NCBI RefSeq assembly: GCF_001650905.1
Contig: NZ_LXYG01000019.1
Location: forward strand, 62,001-126,000
Direction: 5' to 3'
Source of the DNA: Balneola sp. EhC07
Lineage (GTDB): Bacteria; Bacteroidota; Rhodothermia; Balneolales; Balneolaceae
Length of the DNA: 64,000 bases
Shown here: one piece after another, positions 57,963-64,000 of the stretch
Position numbering within the stretch: position 1 is the first letter of the stretch
How the letters are laid out: every line of letters begins with the position of its first letter
Notes under the pieces: model-generated
Seen by the model: only the letters and a program-made list of their open reading frames with translations
The model's database searches: none
Told to the model about the DNA's origin: nothing
Position numbers and translations under genes: made by a program

Positions 57963-59114
57963 ATGAAAAAATATTCCCTGATCATTGTCTCTTCTATTTT
58001 TATACTCGCAGCCTGCGAAGAACTTGATTCATCCAAAGAAGAAATCGTTGATACTATCGAACTCAGCGAATATCTGAATCTTCCCGCTTCCGCTTATAAT
58101 TATTCTGATATTGACGTACCTGATTTTTTCGATTTGCAACCAAATACCGAACAGGATAATACTCCCAATGATAATGGAGTGACTGATTGGGGAGCTACTT
58201 TAGGTCGTGTTCTTTTTTATGATAAGATTCTTTCATCCAACAATATGATCTCATGTTCTTCTTGTCATTTGCAGGAATCCGGTTTCTCTGATCCGGATCA
58301 ATTCAGTGCCGGTTTTGAAGGTGGGCTAACCGGGAGAAATTCAATGGGAATTTCCAATGCCATGTATTATGAAAACGGTCACTTCTTTTGGGACGAACGA
58401 GCTGCTACACTGGAAGAGCAAGTTTTGATACCCATTCAGGATGAAGTTGAAATGGGACTCACTTTAACAGAACTCGTTTCTAAAGTAGAACAACAAGCCT
58501 ACTATCCGGTTTTATTTGAACAGGTTTATGGAGATGATGAAGTTACTCCTGATCGAATTTCTAAGGCCCTTGCTCAATTTGTTCGTTCAATTGTTTCGTA
58601 TCAATCAAAATACGATGTGGGCAGAGCTCAGGTAAATAATCCGGATCAGGATTTTCCAAACTATTCAGATCTCGAAAATCTGGGTAAAGATATCTTTTTT
58701 GGTGGACGTGGGGATTGCGCTCAATGCCATACTTCTGATCTTTTTGTGGGTGATGAAGCCAGAAATAATGGATTAGATGCCGTACTCACTGATCTGGGTC
58801 TTGGAGCTGTAACAGGGAATGCAAATGATAACGGGAAATTCAAAGTGGGTTCGTTGCGCAACATCGAACTAACAGCACCATATATGCATGATGGAAGGTT
58901 TGAAACCTTGGAAGAAGTTGTTGAACATTACAATTCAGGCATTCAAGCCAACGCGACTTTAGATAACAGACTTGAACAACAAAATTCCAATAATCCCAGA
59001 AGATTGAATCTTACAAATCAGGAAAAAGAAGCTTTAGTAGCTTTTATGAAAACATTAACGGATCAGGAACTTATTTCTGATGAAAAATACAGCTCCCCTT
59101 TTAAAGAGAACTAG
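57963..59114 (+). CDS. di-haem cytochrome c peroxidase (MauG/CcpA-like) lipoprotein
   Basis: A 383-residue envelope protein. 'MKKYSLIIVSSIFILAACEE' ends in a lipobox with cysteine at residue 18, so the ATG at 57963 is preferred over an upstream one at 57924. Two haem-binding CxxCH motifs are visible, 'ISCSSCHLQESGFSDP' and 'GDCAQCHTSDLFVGDE', with 'GRVLFYDKILSSNNMISC' and 'TAPYMHDGRFETLEEVVEHY' marking the CCP/MauG family. It should reduce peroxide, or oxidise a partner, with electrons from a cytochrome, on the periplasmic side of a membrane. Confidence 0.9.
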   Translation: MKKYSLIIVSSIFILAACEELDSSKEEIVDTIELSEYLNLPASAYNYSDIDVPDFFDLQPNTEQDNTPNDNGVTDWGATLGRVLFYDKILSSNNMISCSSCHLQESGFSDPDQFSAGFEGGLTGRNSMGISNAMYYENGHFFWDERAATLEEQVLIPIQDEVEMGLTLTELVSKVEQQAYYPVLFEQVYGDDEVTPDRISKALAQFVRSIVSYQSKYDVGRAQVNNPDQDFPNYSDLENLGKDIFFGGRGDCAQCHTSDLFVGDEARNNGLDAVLTDLGLGAVTGNANDNGKFKVGSLRNIELTAPYMHDGRFETLEEVVEHYNSGIQANATLDNRLEQQNSNNPRRLNLTNQEKEALVAFMKTLTDQELISDEKYSSPFKEN

Positions 59115-59220
59115 AGAGATAGAAGTTTCCCACAAGCATAGGTGATCATTGGAAAATGGTTGCCTATTTTTTTTGTTGTTATTTACTTAATCTTGCTAAC
59201 AAAATTTAAAAAAGAAGAGC

Positions 59221-59727
59221 ATGAATTTAGTTGAAGAGTACCAATCAAATACTGAGACTTTCATCAAATTTATTGAAAACATTTCAGATGATATTTTTAA
59301 TAAAAAACCTGATAAGAATACTTGGTCAGCAGCAGAAAACGTAGAGCATATCATTCGTTCAGAATTTGGGACTTCACGTTTATTTAATGCTTCAACAGAA
59401 AAAGATCCTTCAAGAAACACGGAAAGAAATATTCAGAAAATAAGATCTCAGTTCCGGGATCGAACCAAAAAATTGCAGGCTTTTGGGGTTGTTCTCCCAA
59501 CGAACAGTGATAAGGATAAAAACGAGTTACTTGAGAAATTTAAAACTTCAAGATCTCAGGTTGTTGAACTCATAAAAGTTCAGGATCCGGATGAAATCTG
59601 TACCCGCTTCGAACATCCTCTCTTTGGTTTTATGACGAGAAGAGAATGGATTCACTTTAACATAGTTCATACAAACAGACACATTGATCAGATCAAAGAA
59701 TTGGTTGTGAATTTTAGCAAAATATAG
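59221..59727 (+). CDS. DinB-superfamily protein
   Basis: A 168-residue helical-bundle protein of the DinB/YfiT type. Three metal-binding histidines fit the pattern: one in 'SAAENVEHIIRSE', two in the C-terminal 'WIHFNIVHTNRHIDQIKEL'. Members include thiol-dependent transferases and many proteins of unknown role; nothing here shows which. The gene stands alone between the peroxidase and the hydrolase. Confidence 0.87.
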   Translation: MNLVEEYQSNTETFIKFIENISDDIFNKKPDKNTWSAAENVEHIIRSEFGTSRLFNASTEKDPSRNTERNIQKIRSQFRDRTKKLQAFGVVLPTNSDKDKNELLEKFKTSRSQVVELIKVQDPDEICTRFEHPLFGFMTRREWIHFNIVHTNRHIDQIKELVVNFSKI

Positions 59728-59798
59728 ATTTCCAAATTTTTAATTTCCTTTTTATCCGTTATCCTTAGCTATTACGTTGTAGAAATAAAAAATAACTA

Positions 59799-60743
59799 AT
59801 GAGATTCTTTTCGGTACTTCTGGCAGTAATTGTCCTTAATCCTATTCATTCTATTGCACAGGATTTACTTCGTACCAATATTACATTTGAAAGTGGTAGA
59901 TTTACAATTCATGGAGAATTACTTTTACCTCAAAAAGCTGACAGTATTCCTATGATTATCTTTCTGGTTGGCTCCGGGGAAAACTCTTCTCATCGAACTA
60001 TCTACAAAGATTTTGTAGAACAAAATCTGGAAGCGCTTTTTATAAAAGAAGGTTACGGTATTTTATATTTTGACAAACGAGGAGTTGGTGATTCTGAAGG
60101 TAAATGGCACCGGTCTAACATCTATGACCGGGCTGATGACACCAAAGCAGCCATTGATTATCTGAAAACCATCAATAACGTTGATGCTTCCCGTATCGGG
60201 GTTATCGGGCACAGTCAAGGCGGATGGGTTGCTCAGGTGGTTGGGTCGCTTTACAGAGACGATGTGAAAGCAATAGCATCGATAGCAGGTCCGGTTTTTG
60301 ATGCTGAACTTCATCTCACTAATATTTATAACAGCGAATTTTTATGCGAAGGAGAAACCAAAGAAAAAGCCTTTGAAAAAGCCTCAAAAAAAGCTCAATC
60401 AGATATTAATTGGGTTTCTGTCTTTCCACTAAAAAAAGCGTGGCGACAGTTGAAGGAAATTGCAGATTTTGATCCTTCAAACGATCTTAAAAGAATAACT
60501 GATCCGGCACTATTTGTTTTCCCGTCTAACGACCATATGGTTTATCCGGGTTGGGCTCTTACTACACTAAATGAAACATTTCCTGAAGGTATTCCTGATA
60601 ACTTCTCCCTCTCTGTTATACCGGGTGCTAATCATGATCTCAAAAATGTAGGGATGTGTTCTTCAAAAGAAGAGGCTAACGAAGCAATGTACTCCGACTA
60701 TTTTCAGACCACTTTTAAATCCTGGGTTCTGAATCATCTGTAA
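59799..60743 (+). CDS. alpha/beta hydrolase (esterase/peptidase-like), exported
   Basis: A 314-residue hydrolase with a signal peptide (about 1-21, 'NPIHSIAQ'). The catalytic serine is in 'IGVIGHSQGGWVAQVVGSLY' at about residue 137, an aspartate in 'FVFPSNDHMVYPGW' and a histidine in 'PGANHDLKNVG' complete the triad. 'GILYFDKRGVGDSEG' is typical of the family. The substrate is unknown; it acts in the periplasm or outside. Confidence 0.88.
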   Translation: MRFFSVLLAVIVLNPIHSIAQDLLRTNITFESGRFTIHGELLLPQKADSIPMIIFLVGSGENSSHRTIYKDFVEQNLEALFIKEGYGILYFDKRGVGDSEGKWHRSNIYDRADDTKAAIDYLKTINNVDASRIGVIGHSQGGWVAQVVGSLYRDDVKAIASIAGPVFDAELHLTNIYNSEFLCEGETKEKAFEKASKKAQSDINWVSVFPLKKAWRQLKEIADFDPSNDLKRITDPALFVFPSNDHMVYPGWALTTLNETFPEGIPDNFSLSVIPGANHDLKNVGMCSSKEEANEAMYSDYFQTTFKSWVLNHL

Positions 60744-60863
60744 TCTTTGTATTCGGTCTGACTTCAAAGAAACTACCTCATACTCATTCGGAACTGCTTT
60801 TCCCTAATCTTATACTGATTATTATAAACTGCTAAGTATATTATATTTAATAAGAGAAGGGTT

Positions 60864-61382
60864 ATGATTAACGTAGAAATAAGAGAAGAAAATGCTTCAG
60901 ACTATGAAGCAGTAAGAACCGTATTACTTAATGCGTTTGAGAGTTCTGATGAAGCTGATCTGGTTGATAGAATTAGATCCAGTAAATTCTATATCCCTGA
61001 ACTTTCATTAGTTGCTGTTCACAAGAAAAAGATAGTTGGTCATATTCTGTTTTCTGAAATTGAAATTCGATCAACCAAAAATACTTCTAAGACATTAGCA
61101 TTAGCACCTGTTTCTGTAATTCAACAACTTCAGGGAAATGGTATTGGTGCAAAACTTATAATGAATGGGCTGGAAAAAGCTACTGATCTGGGATTCGATT
61201 CTGTGATCTTGCTTGGCCATTCTGATTATTACCCCCGCTTTGGTTTTGAGCCTGCTTCAACCTGGGAAATAAAGCCTCCTTTTGATGTTCCCCCGGAGAA
61301 TTTTATGGGAATTGAACTTGTGCCTAAAGGTTTGGATAAAAAGAAGGGAATTGTGCAATATCCATCCGTTTGGCAGCTATAA
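60864..61382 (+). CDS. GNAT N-acetyltransferase (YhbS-like)
   Basis: A 172-residue acetyltransferase. The acetyl-CoA site is 'LAPVSVIQQLQGNGIGAKLI' (Q-x-x-G-x-G) near residue 80-100, followed by 'VILLGHSDYYPRFGFEPAS', the YhbS-type ending in which F-G-F marks the C-terminal strand. The acetyl acceptor is unknown. ATG at 60864; a stop at 61382 leaves 28 bp to the nitrilase start. Confidence 0.9.
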   Translation: MINVEIREENASDYEAVRTVLLNAFESSDEADLVDRIRSSKFYIPELSLVAVHKKKIVGHILFSEIEIRSTKNTSKTLALAPVSVIQQLQGNGIGAKLIMNGLEKATDLGFDSVILLGHSDYYPRFGFEPASTWEIKPPFDVPPENFMGIELVPKGLDKKKGIVQYPSVWQL

Positions 61383-61410
61383 GTATGTAATCATTTTCAT
61401 ACATTCTGGT

Positions 61411-62310
61411 ATGAAAAACCCAACAGTATCCGTAGTTCAAGCTACACCGGTCCTTTTCGATCTAGAAAATTCTATCAGCAAAGTTGAATATTGGACTGAA
61501 AAGGCATCTAAAGAAAATCCAGATCTTGTTTTATTTCCGGAGGCTTTTCTTCCCGGCTATCCAAGAGGATTAACGTTTGGGACCAAAGTCGGAGACCGAA
61601 GTGCTTCAGGTAGAGAAACATGGCTCAGGTTTTGGGAAAATTCTTTGTCAGTTCCGGGAGCTTATGTTTCTGATCTATCCGGGATTGCTAAAAAGTATAA
61701 TACATGGCTTGTTATTGGAGTAGTTGAAAAAGGAGATTCGGGTTCGCTTTATTGCTCTGTATTGTATTTCAATAATGAAGGAACGTTAGTTGGCAAGCAC
61801 CAAAAACTTAAACCCACTGCTGCAGAACGTATTATTTGGGGTGAAGGTGATGGCTCTGATCTAGAAGTCTACAAAAGTGACTTTGGAAAAATAAGCGGAC
61901 TTATTTGTTGGGAAAATTATATGCCACTTGCCCGCACATTCCTTTATGAACAAGGAGTGCAAATTTATTTAGCGCCTACCGCTGATCAAAGAGGCAACTG
62001 GCAGCATTCTCTTAAACATATAGCAGTTGAGGGAAGATGCTTTGTTTTGGGTTGCAATCAATATGTTAAGAAGAAAGATTATCCCGATCTTCCGGGAGAG
62101 GATATTTCTGAATTTGATGAGATCATGTGTAAAGGCGGAAGTGTTATTGTTGATCCCCTAGGAAATACAATTACAGGTCCTTTGTGGGATCAAGAAGGGA
62201 TCCTGACTGCAGAACTTGACATGAACCTGATCACCAAAGCGAAACTAGATTTTGATGCAGTAGGACATTACGCCCGAAATGATGTATTTAAACTAAACAA
62301 ACTAAATTAG
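61411..62310 (+). CDS. nitrilase/carbon-nitrogen hydrolase
   Basis: A 299-residue nitrilase-superfamily enzyme that hydrolyses a nitrile or amide. The Glu-Lys-Cys triad is visible: Glu in 'LVLFPEAFLPGYPRG', Lys in 'GKHQKLKPTAAERIIWGEGD', Cys in 'SGLICWENYMPLARTFLYEQ', all in the form typical of true nitrilases. A frame from 61282 is open, but it overlaps the GNAT gene; the ATG at 61411 (MKNPTVSVVQA) begins at the conserved strand and is preferred. Substrate unknown. Confidence 0.92.
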   Translation: MKNPTVSVVQATPVLFDLENSISKVEYWTEKASKENPDLVLFPEAFLPGYPRGLTFGTKVGDRSASGRETWLRFWENSLSVPGAYVSDLSGIAKKYNTWLVIGVVEKGDSGSLYCSVLYFNNEGTLVGKHQKLKPTAAERIIWGEGDGSDLEVYKSDFGKISGLICWENYMPLARTFLYEQGVQIYLAPTADQRGNWQHSLKHIAVEGRCFVLGCNQYVKKKDYPDLPGEDISEFDEIMCKGGSVIVDPLGNTITGPLWDQEGILTAELDMNLITKAKLDFDAVGHYARNDVFKLNKLN

Positions 62311-62322
62311 TCTCAAAACTGA

Positions 62323-63249
62323 ATGTCACTATTACTTATAGCACCAAACAGGGACTTAAAACAGCTCTCAGAAGAACTTCAAAATATCGATCCCAACCTT
62401 GAGGTCGATATTTGGCCGAAGGTAAAAAATAAAGACAGAGTTACCTTTGCTGTTGCCTGGAATCATCCTAAAAACGTGCTTGGGAATTATCCGAATCTGA
62501 AAGCAGTATCCTCACTAGGAGCCGGAGTCAATCATTTGTTGAATGATGAAAGTTTATCAGAAGAAATCAAATTCGCCCGGTTGATCACACCTTCATTAAA
62601 AAGTGAAATGGCTGAGTATGTACTTCAGGCGGTATTGGCTTATCGACAGCATACTACTCGCTACACAGATCAAAAAAGAGAAGCATTTTGGGATAAGCAT
62701 AAGTTGATTCCTAAAGAAGACTCTGTAATTGGAATTCTGGGCTTGGGAGAAATGGGGCTTTCTATTGCTGACCTTCTCATATTAAATGGATATAAAGTTA
62801 ACGGATGGTCCAGATCAAAAAAGGACGTTGAAGGCATTACTTCATTTAGTGAGAATGAATTGGGTGATTTTCTAAATTCCTCCAACATTCTTATTTGCGC
62901 GCTCCCCCTCACAGATAAGACTCATAGCATCCTGGATCTGGAGCTATTTAAAAAACTAAAAGAACCGGGATATTTAATTAACGTTGGGCGCGGACAGCAC
63001 TTGATAGAAGAAGATCTTATTTATGCAATCGACACGGGAGTTTTAGCCGGAGCATGGCTGGATGTATTTGAAGAAGAGCCTTTACCGTCTAATCATCTTT
63101 TCTGGAACCGACCTAAGATAATGATTACTCCGCACATTGCCGCCGTTACAGCTCCCAAAGAAGCCGCTGAACAAATTATTGAAAATTATAAGAGAAGCTT
63201 ATCAGGAATGGAAATGGTTAATTCTGTAGAAAAAGAAAAAGGGTATTAA
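62323..63249 (+). CDS. 2-hydroxyacid dehydrogenase (glyoxylate/hydroxypyruvate reductase A-like)
   Basis: A 308-residue NAD(P)-dependent D-2-hydroxyacid dehydrogenase. 'VIGILGLGEMGLSIADLLIL' is the dinucleotide-binding strand, 'LINVGRGQHLIEEDLIYAID' holds the substrate-binding arginine, and 'EEEPLPSNHLFWNRPKIMIT' with 'PHIAAV' supplies the catalytic Glu and His. It starts 12 bp after the nitrilase stop and probably shares its transcript. The closest named type is GhrA, but the substrate is not certain. Confidence 0.9.
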   Translation: MSLLLIAPNRDLKQLSEELQNIDPNLEVDIWPKVKNKDRVTFAVAWNHPKNVLGNYPNLKAVSSLGAGVNHLLNDESLSEEIKFARLITPSLKSEMAEYVLQAVLAYRQHTTRYTDQKREAFWDKHKLIPKEDSVIGILGLGEMGLSIADLLILNGYKVNGWSRSKKDVEGITSFSENELGDFLNSSNILICALPLTDKTHSILDLELFKKLKEPGYLINVGRGQHLIEEDLIYAIDTGVLAGAWLDVFEEEPLPSNHLFWNRPKIMITPHIAAVTAPKEAAEQIIENYKRSLSGMEMVNSVEKEKGY

Positions 63250-63638
63250 AAGATCATTTTTACCAGAGAGTAACCGAGCCAAACGAAAAGCAGACCGAGT
63301 AAAATCTGACCACCAGCGTTTGCCAAGCCAAGTAATACTTCACCTTCTTTAAACAACAGAAATGAGTCGTTGGCAAAAGTAGAAAATGTAGTAAAACCTC
63401 CCAATATCCCGACAAATATAAAGAGGCGAAGTTCTTCATTTCCCCAGTTTTTTACAGCAAATAATGCCAGCAAAAAACCGATCAATAAGCACCCTATCAT
63501 ATTTGCAAAGTAAGTGCCGTACGGAAATTCAGAAGCCGGAAATCTGGACTGAACAATTTCAGAAATAATATATCTGGATGAAGCACCTAGAAATCCACCT
63601 GCTCCGACCATACATATTTTAAAGAGATCGATCTGCAC
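63246..63638 (-). CDS. crcB: fluoride channel (CrcB/Fluc)
   Basis: A 130-residue membrane protein with four hydrophobic helices. 'GAGGFLGASSRYIISEIV' with the conserved asparagine-containing 'FANMIGCLLIGFLLALFA' and 'VGILGGFTTFSTFANDSFLL' (the phenylalanine/threonine/serine fluoride-path motif) are typical of Fluc channels that export fluoride as dual-topology dimers. It begins at a GTG at 63638, abutting the branched-chain aminotransferase stop; an ATG at 63611 would remove nine residues. The gene converges on the dehydrogenase with a 4-bp overlap. Confidence 0.93.
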   Translation of the reverse strand: MQIDLFKICMVGAGGFLGASSRYIISEIVQSRFPASEFPYGTYFANMIGCLLIGFLLALFAVKNWGNEELRLFIFVGILGGFTTFSTFANDSFLLFKEGEVLLGLANAGGQILLGLLFVWLGYSLVKMIF

Positions 63639-64000
63639 TTAGACTTTTACAGTATGAATCCAGTTATGTCTGTCTTCGATTCTTCCATATTGGATTCCGG
63701 TGATCTCGTCATAAAGACTTTTTGCAAATTCACCGATTGAATCAATACCAAAATCGATCTTTCTCCCTTGATGATGAATCAAACCTACCGGAGATATTAC
63801 AGCAGCTGTACCTGAGCCAAAAACTTCTTTTAAAGTTCCGTTTTCAGAAGCTTCAAATACTTCATCAATAGTGATTCTTCTCTCTTCAACATTGTAGCCC
63901 CATTCTTCTGCCAGAGAAGTAACAGAACGTCTTGTTATCCCGCCTAAAATAGAACCGGTAAGCTTTGGAGTGACCAAAGTGTTTCCGATCAGGAAGTGAA
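63639..64000 (-). CDS. ilvE: branched-chain amino acid aminotransferase, C-terminal part (runs off window)
   Basis: The frame continues to the right edge, giving about 120 C-terminal residues. 'LIGNTLVTPKLTGSILGGIT', 'RRSVTSLAEEWGYNVEERRI', 'GTLKEVFGSGTAAVISPVG' and the ending 'IEDRHNWIHTVKV' are the marks of group II (eukaryote-like, BCAT) PLP-dependent branched-chain aminotransferases. The N-terminus and the PLP-lysine lie outside the window. It is transcribed toward crcB, with which it abuts exactly. Confidence 0.9.
   Translation of the reverse strand, partial: HFLIGNTLVTPKLTGSILGGITRRSVTSLAEEWGYNVEERRITIDEVFEASENGTLKEVFGSGTAAVISPVGLIHHQGRKIDFGIDSIGEFAKSLYDEITGIQYGRIEDRHNWIHTVKV

Noticed and set aside
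63246-63638. Fluoride riboswitch upstream of crcB
   Set aside because: crcB abuts the stop of the preceding aminotransferase gene, leaving no room for a leader.
1-64000. CRISPR array, tRNA, rRNA, integrase or transposase gene
   Set aside because: No regularly spaced direct repeats, no tRNA-like cloverleaf, no rRNA sequence and no recombinase or transposase motifs were found on reading both strands.

Overview
The window is AT-rich DNA from a Gram-negative, aerobic heterotroph of the Bacteroidota or the related Balneolota/Rhodothermota. This rests on PorV-like and PorD-like (DUF4835) proteins of the type IX secretion world, on lipoproteins and outer-membrane barrels of that style, on weak or absent Shine-Dalgarno sites, and on interspersed palindromes of the form ATCCYGAA-N5-TTCRGGAT that I recall as common in that group. 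No rRNA, tRNA, CRISPR array or transposase gene was seen.

Region 1 (738-36846) is a capsule or exopolysaccharide locus. About 30 minus-strand genes run almost without gaps from a metallophosphoesterase and an SLBB export-type protein (34377-33073) down to a PglC-like initiating sugar transferase (1436-738). A Wzc-type tyrosine kinase/chain-length regulator (34513-36846) is transcribed divergently. In order of transcription the locus encodes: UDP-HexNAc epimerase and dehydrogenase (uronic acid arm), Fcl and Gmd (GDP-L-fucose), a legionaminic-acid-type nonulosonate pathway (LegB, LegC, LegH, LegI, LegG, PtmE-like), a second divergent NeuB/SpsE-like synthase with an SpsF-like cytidylyltransferase, a YhcH/NanQ-like protein, an SGNH hydrolase, Wzx, a candidate nonulosonate transferase, a CatB-type O-acetyltransferase, Wzy, four glycosyltransferases, an AsnB-type amidotransferase, a two-domain (zinc dehydrogenase plus Gfo/Idh) oxidoreductase, an alpha/alpha-barrel protein, a DUF354 protein, WecB and a last glycosyltransferase. 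A Wzx/Wzy-dependent polymer carrying fucose, N-acetylhexosaminuronic acid and one or two nonulosonic acids is the natural reading.

Region 2 (36847-38254) has no credible gene and is packed with repeats: a 222-bp dispersed element, three REP-like hairpins and several other palindromes.

Region 3 (38255-43688, minus) is a sulfate-uptake and activation operon: SLC13 transporter, CysQ, CysD and a CysN-CysC fusion. It makes PAPS; no sulfate-reduction genes are in the window.

Region 4 (43751-47580) holds an outer-membrane barrel with an N-terminal helix-hairpin-helix domain, a PorV/PorQ-like barrel and a PorD-like protein.

Region 5 (47661-55566, plus) is an acyl-CoA oxidation module: EtfB, EtfA, FixC, FixX and two acyl-CoA dehydrogenases. 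Almost every spacer carries a different strong hairpin, and a four-helix-bundle gene framed by inverted arms is inserted between fixC and fixX.

Region 6 (55792-64000) is a mixed housekeeping area: peroxiredoxin-like protein, UDG-family glycosylase, di-haem peroxidase, DinB, hydrolase, GNAT, nitrilase, 2-hydroxyacid dehydrogenase, CrcB, partial branched-chain aminotransferase. Its spacer at 56684-57319 carries a 149-nt nested inverted repeat, the second (inverted) copy of the 222-bp element and another REP hairpin.
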